From Apostichopus japonicus (taxonomy: Eukaryota > Echinodermata > Holothuroidea > Aspidochirotida > Stichopodidae), in assembly GCF_037975245.1 (NCBI RefSeq), contig NC_092575.1, positions 3,447,501 through 3,511,500 of the forward strand: DNA of 64,000 nt, given 5' to 3'. Positions 1 to 31,270 of the stretch are shown one piece after another; positions within the stretch are counted from its first letter, which is position 1; the number at the start of each line of letters is the position of its first letter. Both the position numbers and the translations under genes were made by a program. The notes beneath the pieces were generated by a model. That model saw only the letters and a list, made by a program, of their open reading frames with translations. It was not told the origin of the DNA and did no database searches.

Positions 1-3000
1 TTCACTAAATCAAAATAAATCAAAATCAAAATTTTAACACTGTAATGTAATTTATGTTATAGATGTTTGTAGCATTAATTTACTATTTCATACTCTGATA
101 TCCATAACATAGCTTTAAAATTGTCAAACACAATAAAAGCACGGCGATCTTGGATTAATGTATGTATGTGGGGGAAAATATGCACATGGAAATTTTAGGA
201 TAGTAAAGTACGGATTTCTGTTAAACTTGTTCTTGTCTAGCTGAAAGGTAGTGACTTCACATTATGTAGGTAACTTCATAAAGGTAAACTTTGATATGAA
301 AATTTTGGGTTTGGTATATGCCAGTATAGAGAAATCTAACCACACTCTGAAGGTCTTTAAATACGACTATTATAGTGTTTAGGGCAATATAGCACTTAGT
401 TAGTTAGTTTACACATGACGTTGAACTATATATAACCTTGAAATGTAAATATTCATGATATTTCCCGAGGGTGTGTGGGGGGAGGGGGGGCGGGGAGGGC
501 GGGACACAACATGTCGAGAGCTTCTATGTCTGGAAATCAAACACTTCAACATCCTTAAAAAGCACAGTTCCTGAGGCTTATTTTCAGCTCAGAGAAGCTG
601 GAATGTTCAATTTCTCCGGTTCGAGTGGAAGAACTTTTTTATTTAAAGCAGCTGCTGGTGCGTTTCATGACCAAAAGCCGCGTGATGCAGTTGATGCAAA
701 TGCTTTCGCCTTTCACTCAAATAACGACGGTGTAGCTTGACGAATGATTTAAAAAATTAAAAAAAGAAACAGTCCACTTTACTGCGAGCGAGATATTGCA
801 CATATATCGTGGCAATAATACTATGTTATAACAGTATGTACGTGTCATGTATTGGCGCATTGGGACATGATATTTCTGGTAAAAAGCGCAAGCGACTATT
901 GCTTTAAAATGACGAATTTTGCCGTTGGTGTTAGTACTATGAGGAGAACACTAGGACTCAATAAGTTAGCTTGTTGAACTTGTCTGGAACAGACCAATAA
1001 GAATGATAATAAAAAGAGAGAGAAGGTTTTGGAAAACAGATTATTTGACATTATTCAAGTATTTGACCTCGATTATGTTTGTCTGTATGTCACGTATCCA
1101 CTGCAAGGCATGATGTTCGAATGCACGAATTCTGCACATTATTACGCATTATTATTTCACTATATTTTACACGGCTTCAGTACGTATATGATATGTTATG
1201 TAACAGTAAAGGCAGTTTTCCAAATGTTTAGAATGGTCGAATAAATATATAAAGCAATTCGTACTAATTTTGTTTTGATTTAATATGACACACAGATTCC
1301 AAAATTTGTGGAATATTAAAATATATATCGTTTTTTGGTGGCTTCCTGAATCTTTTCAATTAAATATAACCAATAACCAACGCTCTATTGTAAACATCTC
1401 CTGCAGTTTGAATGAAAATGCTTCCATAACTTTACCCACTTGGCTGGTATCAGTTTATAGCAATCTGCAGAAACTTGATCCATCAAGCAATTAAAAATAT
1501 TTGATAAATTTCATCACGATGATTATGCTAAAAGGATGTTGGTTTAATGATTCTGTTGCGCAGATAATTGTACACATATCTTTTGCTATGTTAGGCGAAT
1601 GGACCGCAATTTTTGTCACTTGCCAGTAATATCACGAGAAAAAAATATCCTGTGTCACTTTTAGAGTCGAATGTGGCACAGTATTAACATTTAAACCCCA
1701 CTCTCTACTAATCTTGATCAGGTTTAATTGTTTATTGGCCAAATGTAACAGAGGATATGAAAGTTTGTTTACAAATGATGAGCCAATCTCAGAGCAAAAG
1801 TGCATGTTATCATTTCCCTTAAAAATTGTCGAATTTACATACGATCCATACAAGAACATTTCTCAAATATTCCTGTATATGTTAATGCATCAATTTACCC
1901 TAATACATTGAATTGATGACTAATGTATAAAGTGTTATGCAAGCATCTTTATAACTTTATGTATGCCCACAATTGTGTTAGGTCTGTTCCTCGATAGCTC
2001 ACCGCCGCAATCGTTAACAACTCCGCGGTACAATATATGACATAAAGGCCCCATACAAGCTGACTCTACAAACCAAGAGGGACGTTGGAAGTATCAATGA
2101 TATGGCGTCCATGTTAACATATGAAACGGATACAAAGTAACAGTGGAAAGGTGATCTTATTCCTTCAAAAAGAGCTCGATTGTTTACAGAAGTTGTGTAC
2201 CGTTTACTTTGTATGTACTTGCTCAATCAGCTGTTTACGTATCTCGTTACAGACATGCAGGTCACACACACACACACACGTGTCATTGATAACACGATTC
2301 AACCCTCTGTCCAAATGGAATTGTGATGTAACAGATACCTCTATGCGCCATCCGGTTGTTCACAAGCGTGAAGTGAGTGTCGTCAAAGTTCAATTGAATC
2401 CAGTGGTCAATTTCAACGTACGATTCACGCACAATTAGAAGAAGAACACTATAACTCCTTTTCTCAGTAAAGCATGAATCAAACACTAAATTGTCTCTTT
2501 TATGCTGTATAATGATCTGCACCTCTTAGTGAGTAGAAGAATAAAAGTTTAAGTCAATATGGTTAGGCTGAGGAATCCGCGTTATTGCATAACGTTAGGC
2601 TATTCATTGATCATATACGTACATTTTCTTGCGTATAGATACCGTATATTGAATTGATCGTATGTAATGCACTAAAAGCGACACCATAGGGCTTTAACTT
2701 CTCTCCAGGCTATAAATAGTTCACTGTTTCAATCTCCATCGGCCCTTCGCGCGGCCTTGGAACACCAATTATCTACTAGTGAAGGTCAGTGAGAATAAAA
2801 ATAACCCCATCATCCAACCAATTGTAGCGGTCTTTCACAAAACGCTATCAATAAAAAATAGAAAAAGTGCGACTGAACTCCATCCAGGGTAAGTGGTTTA
2901 ATACATTTGTGTATGTTTAACACGACAAATGCAACTTTCGACGAAATCTAGTGTAGCCTACAGCGTACCTAATCGTTTCTCCTGTTTTATCACAAATGGA

Positions 3001-3428
3001 CGTCAATACATTTAGAACTCACAGATGTCATTATTTTGTAAATTGCATATTTACATGGATGTTATTCTACAAAATGCAACAAAACCTGTCAATAGTACGG
3101 CCGGGAATTAAACGAGGATGCATCCTAACTATAGCTGTCATCATTGTGTCTCTTTGCTGTCCAATCATGATCGAGAATATGACTGTTCGCAGCTGAGGCC
3201 TGCTGGACAGATCCAACGTAAACCAATTATATGTCACTCTAGTTAGGATGCAGCTCTTTTGCTGCTTGGTAACAATCTATTTGAAAATTTGAAACTGCAT
3301 GAACGTGTCCTTACAAATATTCAATGAATATTTACAAAATGATTTATAGTTTAACTTTCAAGCTGAAGACAAAGCGTCTGAGTCGTTTCAAAATGGAGAC
3401 CTGGCTCTCTTATCTTTCAATGACACAC
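1..3428. other. Left-edge sequence, no gene recognised
   Basis: May belong to the downstream part or flank of the MFS gene. A G-rich run lies at 475-500, a (CA)n at 2265-2280, and a TATAAATA word at 2711 without other promoter support. The open frame at 471-740 has no recognisable motif and no ATG near its start. Confidence 0.45.
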
Positions 3429-5979
3429 CAGGGGCGGATCCAGGATTTTGAGAAAGGGGGGGCCGACATCCCGATGGTAGCACTTTAGTAATCTTCGTCC
3501 TGGGGGAGGGGTCTAGGGGAGGGGCCCCCTCCCCCTTGGAAATTTTTGGTTAATTGTGAGTGCTTAGATGCAAAATGGTGAAACATTTCGCCAAAAACTA
3601 GAAAAACCAGAAACGTTGCAGACACGCTTTTTTGTGCACATATTTTTTCTCGATAGACACATATTTAAGAACGCTCAACAGTGCATGTACAATGCATACA
3701 CTATTATTGCGTCGATTCGTTTTTTCTTTTGCGCGAAAATTATGACGCCAGATTCACCCCAAGAAAAAACATAAAACAAGATATATTCAATGAGATAATT
3801 ATGATATACTTATTAATGAAAGGGGGGTGTAGGCGGTTTTACACTATCTAACGCAACGTAGTCGCCAAGAACCTGAAGTATTTTTAAGGGAGGGCCCGAT
3901 AATAAGCGAAAACGGATCACCGACCGAGAGAATTTGATTTGCCGACGGATCTGGAAGTGGTGACTGAAATGGGGGAGGGGTCTAAGGGGAGGGGGTGTCC
4001 CCCTCCCCTTTTGAAATTTTTTAGTTTTGAAACGTCCTTAGATGCAATGTGGTGCATATTTTAAGTCAAATTTGATTTGCCGACGGATCTGGAAGTGGTG
4101 ACTGTAATGGGGGAGGGGTCTAAGGGGAGGGGGTGTCCCCCTCCCCTTTGGAAATTTTTTAGTTTTGAAACGTCCTCAGATGCAATGTGGTGCATATTTT
4201 AAGTCAAATTTGATTTGCCGACGGATCTGGAAGTGGTGACTGAAATGGGGGAGGGGTCTAAGGGGAGGGGGTGTCCCCCTCCCCTTTGGAAATTTTTTAG
4301 TTTTGAAACGTCCTTAGATGCAATGTGGTGCATATTTTAAGTCAAATTTGATTTGCCGACGGATCTGGAAGTGGTGACTGAAATGGGGGAGGGGTCTAAG
4401 GGGAGGGGGTGTCCCCCTCCCCTTTGGAAAATTTTTAGTTTTGAAACGTCCTCAGATGCAATCTGGTGCATATTTTAAGTCAAATTTGGCACCGTAGAAT
4501 TTCCATTTCGATATTATTTCTATGGCAGTCGGCAGAAGAAGAATTAATTGGGACCAATTATCGAACTGTGTTTTCTCTTTCACCGATCGTTGAAATAGTG
4601 AAACTCCGTGATGAAAATGTTCAGAAAACTTTCCGGTAATGAGAAATAACAACATTCATTGATATACAAGCGAGAACGTTAAAAATTGTGTACAATTCGT
4701 GAGCCGTGCCCTTAAGTTTTCCACGGAGAACGAATGACATCTGTTATGACGTCATTCTGAACAGAGGATAATAACAACACGTTGCACACGATAGCACGAC
4801 TCATGGGCTACGGCCTATACGGAAGCCTTTAATTCCATTTCTTTCACTGAGTTGCCGGCGATTCTGGCACTCGCTTAGCTGAGCCTGGCTACAGTAGCTA
4901 TATACTGACGGCCGTGACATTATCAGTTATTTGCCGAGAGGTTTTTAACTTGCAGGCGTCGGGTGATTGGATTGGTGAATGAGTTTATCAGATGAAGAAC
5001 TGGAAAATCGAAATAACCGATAAAGAAGCTCCGTTCTCCTTTTCTCTATTCAGCTTTCCTTCTTTCTTCCCCTTCCGCTCTCTTCACCTTTTCTCCTTTT
5101 GCCGACAGACCCAAAATTTGCCGACAGCGACCAAATTATTATATACACTACCCCCCCCCCCCCCCCGCTCGCTACGCCCCTGCACGCGGAATTATCCAAA
5201 CTGTTTCCAAAAGAACCGATTCTAGCCTATACAAAAGGGCCCAAAATCTCAAAGGTTTACTTGTTAACTCAAGGTTTCATACTAACGAAAAATCAGCTGA
5301 CTCTCAAGGTTCACACGAAGCTCTTTTAGATGCTCTTATAGCTGCACTATGAGTCCATAAAAACTCGTGCACAGAAAATAGATGCATTTTGAGAACGAGA
5401 CGCCCAGGCCGAATATAAAATATTCAAAGGCTACTACTGATGAAGCTCCTCCTATAAAGTTTGAGAGCAGAAACCGGTCTAGTTGGTCATAAGAACCTAC
5501 ACTAGTCTCTCCTACTATTAACAGTACACTGAATTCACCTAATAGGTGCAATTATGTTTCACCACGAGGAGCATGCTATAAGTTCATGTTCCTTGGGCCC
5601 TCCCTTAAAAATACTTCAGGTTCTTGGCGACTACGTTGCGTTAGATAGTGTAAAACCGCCTACACCCCGTTTCATTCAGATAATTATGATATACTTGCTA
5701 ACTGTGCATTGATTTTCCCTGACAGTAATAGTCAGCACTATAGTACTGAGCCGTATCTAATTAATACGTGATGTCGCGTAGGCCTGGTAATTGCCTTAGT
5801 TTCAAATTTGGAATAAAAACGATTGCGTTTCAGGGAAGAGCAGCTGGATATATATTAGCCTTTTCTTTCACCAAGTTATGCCTATTAGGAATTTGAAGTA
5901 CTCCCACATAAAAAAAACGCAACTGATTTCCAAAAAGGGGGGGCCGGGGCCGGGTCGGCCCCCCCTGGATCCGCCCCTG
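3429..5979. mobile_element. 2.55-kb TIR DNA element with 5-bp target duplication
   Basis: The left end is CAGGGGCGGATCCAGG at 3429 and the right end is its exact inverse, CCTGGATCCGCCCCTG, ending at 5979; G-rich subterminal tracts follow on both sides. Both ends are flanked by CACAC, consistent with a 5-bp target duplication. The CAGGGGCGG type of terminus is seen in hAT-like elements, some groups of which make short duplications. No transposase frame was seen, so it is non-autonomous. Inside are a 138-bp tandem array (3936-4488) and an inverted pair (3793-3898 versus 5594-5697). Confidence 0.7.
3936..4488. repeat. 138-bp tandem array, four copies
   Basis: The phrase GATTTGCCGACGGATCTGG recurs at 3936, 4074, 4212 and 4350, an exact 138-bp period. 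Copies are nearly identical. Each contains a G-run/C-run hairpin (GGGGAGGGGGTGTCCCCCTCCCC) region. The array lies inside the 3429-5979 element. Confidence 0.9.
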
Positions 5980-5984
5980 CACAC

Positions 5985-8900
5985 TGTTTTTTTTCTAACG
6001 TCATCGTGAAAAGCCCCAAACAAACATGAAAATCGAAATGTCAAGAGCAATGCACCAAATTGTTTCTTGAAATTTACTTTCAATGTTTTGCGGACCATGG
6101 CTCAGGCACTAATTTTGGGGGTTCCCGATCTAAAACAGCGTTGTGTTTAAAGATTCAACCAGGTATGCAGTTAATCCATGTGCAAATACACCGTATGTTT
6201 AGTGAGGAGTTCAAGCATAGTCATCGATTATGTGTTATTTGCTGTACCTCGTGGGTAGGAAAGTACGATGGACAGGTTCCCCAAAATGTTTCGAATTATT
6301 CTGAGAATTATATATATTATATAATTATATAATTTATTGAATCAGTTGTCCCTGCTTTTGCTCTCTAATTTAGATGCTCCTGGACAGGAAGCCTCTGGCA
6401 CGACTCCTCCGGTTTCTGCTTAACATAAATAGCCATAAAGATCAGTGACCAATAACCAATGTGTCTTCTTTGTTTCTTAAATGCAAAATAGGCTAGAAAC
6501 TTTGTCTTAAGTAAGTAAATAAGTAAGTGTCACCATCTGCTTGGAAGGTATTGAGATTTATTACCTTACGTCGAAAGAGAAGTTTGCATAAGATTTGTCT
6601 CTTTTTTCTTTAATTTTGGAACAAAGACCGAATGTGATTTATGACGTAAGGCGACGAACATAATTTTTCTTTCGATGTTTAATCATTAGTAGCAGTTTTA
6701 AGTGGTTCAATCGTAGCAACTGAGTCTTTATTTACAAAGGGTTGACAAGTGCAAAGTCTACACAAAATAAACCTCCGAAGAAAATTTCACTCGCAGCTTC
6801 ATCACGTCACCTCTATTGGCTTATTTGAAATAATTAATAACCAAATTATTCTTTAGACGTCAGTGTTATTTAATCGTTGCGACCTGATATGCCACTATAT
6901 ATAAAATAGCTATCGTAGAAGTTGGCCGAATTTTGATAAAATCTCTACATTATGAAAACGAAAGGTACGCGTAATAATTTCTAGTGGGAAAGCCATGCAC
7001 GCCAAACACAACGCTCTCCATGCATAGGAATTCTTACAAGTGACATATAGCTATACATAAAGCGAAGTTACACTTAATGTTGTGATGATATAGAAATATG
7101 CAGTAAATATTCACATATGGGTGGTAACCAAAGTAAAATAATACTAGGACAGAGTTTGCCTTCAAGAAATGATATTACTACAGATTCGTTGAGAAGGTTA
7201 TACACCAGGACAATATATATTGGTTAACTTTTAAGGATGGGGCTATTTGTGTTGATTTGAAATAGTTCAACAGAAATAGACTATTGGACTGTGTATAATG
7301 TTTAGTGAGAATATGTTTAATTTTACCTGGAATGTCTCTCAGCTTAAACCTAAATGTATATTTGTTTTTATAAATTTTAATAGCGCCCCCAAAACATCTC
7401 TTCAAAAATAAATCTTTAAACCCATGGACGACATCCAGAATCGTTTTCCATGAAAAATTTGTAACGTTTGGAATCATCTTATCTGAGGCCATGAAAAAAG
7501 GCGTTTTTTAAATGAAAGTTTTGTGTGGCTCTGAGTAACTATCCTAACAATCTGAAAGCTAGACTAAGTATTTCAGTCAATTTGAGTAATGAACCTGCGA
7601 TGATTAAGATGTCATTTCTCCCCAAAACGAAGCGTTACACGGACTCTGGTGATTAATAGGGAAGAGGGGGGGGGGGGATTTGCATTTCGTAAAAACGATT
7701 TTATCTGTTAAATTTTGTGACGTTTTGCACAACATTCAATGCGGAAACGACGTTTTCCGATATTAACGTTAGTTTCTCTCAATAAAACGATATTTAAAGA
7801 TATTGACTTTGCTCAAGGGTAAGACTGAACACATGGTCTTTTTCGTGTTTTTTTGACATGTTTACGAGCTTTAACTATAACTGCACAGGAAGTCATATCT
7901 TCAAAATTTTACAGTCCTTAGTATGTCCCTTAAACGCATCCGTATTGAAAATACGGATTCATCGTACCCACGACTCGTGCAGAAATATTATTTTACAGAT
8001 TTATCGTATACGCAAGCCTATACACTCCTTCAACAAACATATACACACACGGATATACCTTCATGATCCTCTTTTTTTTGGAACCTAGTTTCTAAAACCT
8101 TGAAGGTCGCTGACATTCAAAACCGTCCTTTTTCTAGTTCCCCTTCCAAAAACCGTTCATTGGGATCTAGATCTGTCTAATGGCATCGACCAGTAATCAG
8201 TCATTCTGAATTCTGATCGACATTTTGGTGCTAGAGTTGAGGCTATTTAACAGCTTCGTCTCTCATTTCACTCTAACGACAGACAATCGATTAAAGACAA
8301 GAGTCCAATACTACACTATATATATACAGAGAGTCATTCTACAGCACGGACTTTTAAAATTGGTTTGCAATTTTAAGTGAAAGTTTAGCCAGATATTTAA
8401 CTCTATACATAATCATGCCGATTTTATCAATTAGGCTGCGCATGCCCATAACGACATCAAGAAAGTTGAGAATCTGACATTTTACAGTTATTATGTTACC
8501 ATGGTGACAAAACTCACATGGCATTAAATAATTTGAACGGGACTTTATCCCGGTTTATCCTCAAATCATAGTATGACGTAATATCTCAAACATTTGAATC
8601 TCTTGAATGTGCAAACTATAATCACGAATTGGAAAGTTTCAACTTTGTTTAAGTTGGAAAAAAATTGTTACGTTTTTTTTTAATCCACTGTTCTTGTTTG
8701 CTATGTGTGAGAGACAGAACCACGTTCAAGATTCTTTCGCTTTGAGGACCAGGAGTGTATCAGTTCCTCAATTTTGGCCTTCAATGACGTCACTGGTTGA
8801 TTAGCCGCTGGATTTTAAGAGCTCTTGAGCTCGACATCAGGTCAACCATTGTCATGTTATGCAAGGTCACGATCTAATTTTGCCGTAAACCAAGAAGTAC

Positions 8901-9055
8901 TTACTTGAGAGATTGCCACAGTCTGTCTTGCGGAATAATTCAATAGGCATGCATGTACCGGGAGATGTTTCTCAGAAATCCTGTGCTGAATTGTTCGGTG
9001 AAAATTTCTCCAACATTTTGACGCCATGAAGCGTTACATAACGACGAATTCAGAA
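5985..9055. other. AT-rich sequence, no gene recognised
   Basis: I looked here for the next MFS exon on the minus strand and did not find one. A minus-strand open frame at 7492-7178 has no recognisable domain. A G run lies at 7668-7678. Confidence 0.45.
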
Positions 9056-9059
9056 ATAT

Positions 9060-9116
<57 letters not shown>

Positions 9117-9167
9117 AATATATATATATGTATAAATATATATATATATATAAATATATATATATAT
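9056..9167. repeat. (TA)n microsatellite with AATA interruptions
   Basis: Alternating TA runs of 14-22 bp are separated by AA, giving a degenerate secondary period. Confidence 0.9.
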
Positions 9168-9250
9168 TAATTAAGAGGGGGTGGTATGGTAAGAAACTGA
9201 AGAGCCGTGTGACAGTTGGATGATCATCAGTATATATGTATCTATCGATC

Positions 9251-9280
9251 TATATCTGTCTGTCTGTCTGTCTGTCTGTG
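9251..9280. repeat. (TCTG)n microsatellite
   Basis: Six tandem CTGT/TCTG units follow a short ATCT-rich stretch. Confidence 0.85.
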
Positions 9281-9432
9281 ACCTTTGTCTTCATCCATGC
9301 CCATTCACCCCCTCTGATCCTAATACACGATATATATATATATATATATATACACCGCTAAAATTAAACAAAATATTGTATCGCGCGATAGTTGTCATAC
9401 CTTCTTCACATTACAATCAAATATGTTCATGT

Positions 9433-9435
<3 letters not shown>

Positions 9436-9489
<54 letters not shown>

Positions 9490-9544
9490 ATATATAATAT
9501 ATATTATATATATATATTATATATAATATATATATATATATATA
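9436..9544. repeat. (TA)n microsatellite in MFS intron 3
   Basis: A TA tract with ATAATATATAAT interruptions begins about 20 bp inside the intron after the exon ending at 9568 (minus strand). Confidence 0.9.
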
Positions 9545-9567
9545 CACTTGACATTATATAAACTCAC

Positions 9568-26876
<17,309 letters not shown>

Positions 26877-28914
26877 TCTCCTTGTCTATTTCTTCTTTGT
26901 CTTTAACACCAAGTTGACGTTTGATGCACAATAAAGAATAGCTAAATTATCGCCTTAGTTCAGTGAGTCTTTCAAATCGAGGTGTAAATCACAGCTGGTC
27001 GCCAAAAAAAGATAAAGAAAAAACAAAAAACGTGCACCTTGCAACTGTGTTCTAAAAATAGTTTATTTAACGTTAACTATGACAAAGTCACGACTCATAA
27101 ATCACATTATCGTTATACCGTCTACACTAGGAGTGACTTTAATTTACTTGTTTTCCACACCATGATATTTTAACACAAATTGACAGCAAATTGAGGAGAA
27201 ACTAAACTATTGCAAATTATCCATCTCGAATGTTTACTGTTTTCAATCAACGTCTTGATAAACACAGACAAAAATGATGTAAACAAGTGATAATTTTGTT
27301 AGAGCAGAAGCTTGCTTCATCGGAGAACGAGAGAGAAATAACTGTGACTTCTTGAACCAATACTTAGTAAACGCGGAAGCAATCTTTCCTCCTTTTTTAG
27401 TTTTTTCGTACTATTTGGTAAAAACTTTAGCAAATGCAGTTCACATCCAAATGGGTTTGATGTCACAAATGTTTGTCTAAAATCTTCCGCTGTTATCGTC
27501 GATGAAATATTTCACTTAATTCGTAGAACCAACAGAAACAATTTGATTTTTTTCCTGCCGTTAATAGTTCACAGTACAACGCCAGTAATACCAAAATAAT
27601 AATAATAATAATCCCTCGTTTAAACTCCGGGTTTGTATTCCATAGCAATTGTTCTACTGCAAGAGGCGATATCCTGCTTTTACGTCGAATATGTTATGAA
27701 CTATCTTCATGAACGAAACTTGTGGTCCCTTTGAACAGGCCAACATGGTATATACGAAAGAGTCTGTGTGTACATCCACTGTAGATGAATGCTGTACATC
27801 AACGTTACTATACATACCGAAGCCGCTGCACGCCAACAACAGTCGAAGAACTACTCAGGTTATAGCGTATGACTTCAACCGACCTATGGTTCGCGTTGAC
27901 ATCCGTATACTGCTGTATAGCTCTTATATATTCAATAGTTTTCGTGCGTACTTCTAGGTGTAAACGTCACAATTTAATACGCAAGCTTGCAATTCCTAGC
28001 TTTTCCATTGGGTATATTTGAATGTGATCATATTATCGCCACTTGTAATTTAAGATTAGCTCAACACTATAGTCAACAAGGGGTGTCATATCGAAGATAG
28101 GAAAACCAGGTGTGTGATGCTGTGATTTTTTTTTTTATTAAATTTTTTGTTGTTGTCATTTTGCTGTACCACAGTTAATAAAGCAATCACATAACGTGAT
28201 GGCGCCCGTGGTGTTTTAATCAGTGAGAGATCTCCATTATCAATGTTAGTCTAGCGTGGCTCATTTCACACAGGCTTTTCAAGGACGAGTTTTCCACTAG
28301 TTTAAATTGCTAAGAAAGAAAGGAAGGAAGGAAGAAAACCCCAAAAACGTTAACCATAAATCTGGCAATAGCTTGTAAATAATCAATGCCTGTGAGAATT
28401 ACGACGTCAAAGATATAAATGAGACAACGTTCCGTCTTTGACTCCAACACTTGGCATATCCGAATCGAACTATTTGGGTTGAAATCCTCGACGACGGGTG
28501 ACAGACGAATGGGTTTTCATCTTCGTCTGATGAAAATGCTGTATGTGTGGCTCTTCCGTTCAATCCTTGTTAAAGTATTATACACCAAAGTGCACATGCT
28601 TGATTACTATGTCAGAAAAACAAAAAGTAGGCTTCACCGAGTAAAGCAGTCGTTATACATTCTTTTTGCAAGATGGCAACCTTGAACCTGAAGATATTAG
28701 ATGAAAAATTATATTCGCGGGACTTTTTCTACCAATGGAAACCATAAAATGGAGCACGTTTTTTTTGGTTTATGATCAATATAGCAAGAAAATCTTTTAT
28801 ACTAAGGATGTTTTTAAATTTGAAAACCGGTTTTTATAACCAACGTATGCTACGTAAGCAAACTAACCTTTTTTTTGTTCTCGTTCTCCTAATTAATGTA
28901 TAACAAACTTGTTA
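26877..28914. other. Region upstream of the MFS start exon; no gene recognised
   Basis: It should contain the transporter's 5' UTR and promoter on the minus strand, but I see no clear TATA box or start site. Short open frames at 27709-27957 and 28419-28685 have no recognisable motif. Confidence 0.45.
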
Positions 28915-29310
28915 AATCCCGGGTTTATTTACGACCGGTTAACCGTGAAGCCTTATTTCATACACTCTTTTAGATCACTGATACTACACCTCATCTGGTC
29001 TAATAAATGTAACGGTTATGATAAATTCCAAAAAATGGGGAAGGGAAAGAGAGCCGGAAGTGGATTCGTTCGCTCTGTAAACACTTGTTTTGTTCATATA
29101 TAAACTCGGTTTTAGTTACGAGACCGGTTAACCGTGCAGCCTTATTTCATACAATCGTTTACGTCACTGACATCAAACCTCATTTGGTCTAATAAATGTA
29201 AAGTTGATGATGCAATTTCGTCAATGGGAGGGAGGGGGAGGGGGGGGGAAGAGAGCCGGAAGTGGAAACGATAGATCTGTAAACAATTTTGTTTTATATA
29301 AGCTCTATAT
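28915..29310. repeat. 189-bp tandem duplication, two diverged copies
   Basis: The 12-mer ACCGGTTAACCG, containing the palindrome CGGTTAACCG, recurs at 28934 and 29123. Both copies continue with GCCTTATTTCATACA, TGGTCTAATAAATGTAA and AGAGAGCCGGAAGTGGA. The copies differ by about one base in seven and the second has a longer G tract. Confidence 0.85.
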
Positions 29311-30329
29311 AAATTAAATTAATTTTGCAGCTGATTTTGGAATCTATAATTAATTGTAATCACGGTACTGTCATTTTGCCATTAGCCTGATACGTCACTC
29401 CATTGTATGAAATATGGAAAAAATAATTAGGTAGTTGTTAATCAATTTTAAGCAAATCGACAGTCTCATGTTTCAACTGGATAAATATGGATTTGGGGGC
29501 ATTTCAAATGTGAAATTGATACTATAACGAACAGGGTTTAGAATGTTAATGATTTAAATTAGCTCAAAGTTGATGGAACTACATGTTTCTAGAAATTTGC
29601 CATTCGATGTAACATTTCGACAGCTTTCTTAAACTTTTCCAGACAATGCTTTACTTGTTGACTGTAACAAAAATCTTGAGAAAGATATCGAACAGATAAA
29701 AAAAACAGGAAAACTGCTCCAGAAATCTATCCTTAGACTTGTTTTAACAATAAGGCTGCGCTTAGATCCCCCCCCCCCCAAAAAAATAAAGTGTTCCATT
29801 GCAGCTGCCTAAATATTGTTACATCGGTAATCTTGGGTTTATTTTTGTTCTACAGGGGAAAAGATACGCTGACATTTCGTTTTCAATCCCTGCAAATTTG
29901 TCAAGAAAAAAGACCAAAATAATCAGGATTAGAGGCAAACCAAAAAACGAGGACAAATAAGCAAAAAGGTTGCAAGCAATTTCTGATTTAGTCACGGAGT
30001 CATTTCAAGTTGGAAAGCCGACAGCAACACCATAATAAATTCTTTTGGGCTCTGATTCAATCAGTAACCTAGATTATTTGGAGGTACCCATTCTTTTGAC
30101 TTGACCGGCAGCAAAACCTATGAGGCCGGTATGTTTTTAATTGAACAAGTGATGGCAAAGTCACGAGACTTGTGGGATGGGGGTGGGGAGGGGGTGGGGG
30201 ATAACTTAATTAAAATTCAGTCGTTCTATTTGGAAAAGAAGAAGAAGAAGAAGAAGCAAACCGATGAAGATAAATCACAGTGATACTGATTGTAATAGTA
30301 AACGAAACAGTATCATTAATTGATAACCT

Positions 30330-30330
<1 letters not shown>
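29311..30330. other. Intergenic sequence, nothing recognised
   Basis: AT-rich with a C run near 29769 and a (GAA)n run near 30236-30255. Confidence 0.5.

Positions 30331-30383
<53 letters not shown>
30331..30383. repeat. (TA)n microsatellite
   Basis: Pure TA tract of about 52 bp. Confidence 0.95.
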
Positions 30384-30384
<1 letters not shown>

Positions 30385-30989
30385 CATAAATGCCTATAAA
30401 GAAGATTTAATCTTACCTTCTTGCATTTTTGTCAAGAACTAGTTTTGGGCTCAATGGATTATCGTGTCACCGCTCCCGTTTTTGTTTTGAGGCCTTTATT
30501 CCTCCGTTAAGTATTGTATGTATGGGAAAGGGGAATACATGATAGCGTTATCTAGTATTTCCACGAACCTACCGGGAACAGCCACCTTTATTATGATAAT
30601 TTATGCATAAATGTATATGGATATAGCCGTAGGAAAATGCAATTTCATGAATAATATGAGGCTGCACTTCTTTCAGATACAGTAAGTATCAGAGCAGTAC
30701 AATAAATAAGTACAAAATGGGTGAGAATGAGAAAATAAATATTGCTTAATAGTCTTATTATGTTAAGTGAATACAATCTGATCAAGTAAAGCAATGCATA
30801 ATTTTTCACTGACACGATATGAACGGTGTAGCCCTGTTTGATTCCTGCAATGAGATCCTGGAGGAGAGAGAGAGAGAGGGGGGGTGGGGGGGGGGGGGGA
30901 GTTGTTTCCTTCTTGGTGAGAGAGCCTGTAATTACTAAACGAGGGCGCAGTTGTTGAATTAAGATATATACTGGATTGCCACCCGACGT

Positions 30990-31270
30990 CTATGGCAAGT
31001 CATATGTGACAAATACCGCATAATAAATCCTCGTATTAATACGAAGATATACTCGTATTAATTACGTGTATATACGTGTATATATTCGAATTAATACGTG
31101 TATATATTCGGATTAATACGTGTTTATATTCGAATTAATACACGGATATATTAAAGTCTTATATGATTGGCTGATAAATATACGCGTATATATTCGAATT
31201 AATATACGTATATATTCAAATTAATACTGGGATATATAATTCGGTGTTTGTCCAACATGGCTCGCCATAG
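30990..31270. mobile_element. 281-bp MITE inserted in a SINE-like repeat
   Basis: Ends CTATGGCAAG and CTCGCCATAG are the start of imperfect inverted repeats about 29 bp long. ACGT flanks both sides, a likely 4-bp target duplication. The interior is a degenerate array of ATATATTCGAATTAATACGT units that is itself nearly palindromic. The flanks (GCCACCCGACGT and GTGTAAGTTACAAG) join to match the 3' part of repeat family C. Confidence 0.75.

Noticed and set aside
471-740. Possible exon or small gene
   Set aside because: No ATG near the start, no recognised motif, and its first part translates a G-rich run.
2711-2718. TATAAATA box as a promoter
   Set aside because: No coding exon or other promoter element nearby supports it in an AT-rich background.
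7178-7492. 104-codon minus-strand frame considered as a LINE or transporter exon
   Set aside because: No reverse-transcriptase or MFS motif and no splice signals that fit the MFS phases.
8880-9020. Possible further MFS exon before a GTAAGTA donor on the minus strand (near 8898)
   Set aside because: The preceding sequence has stops or no MFS-like residues in the required phase.
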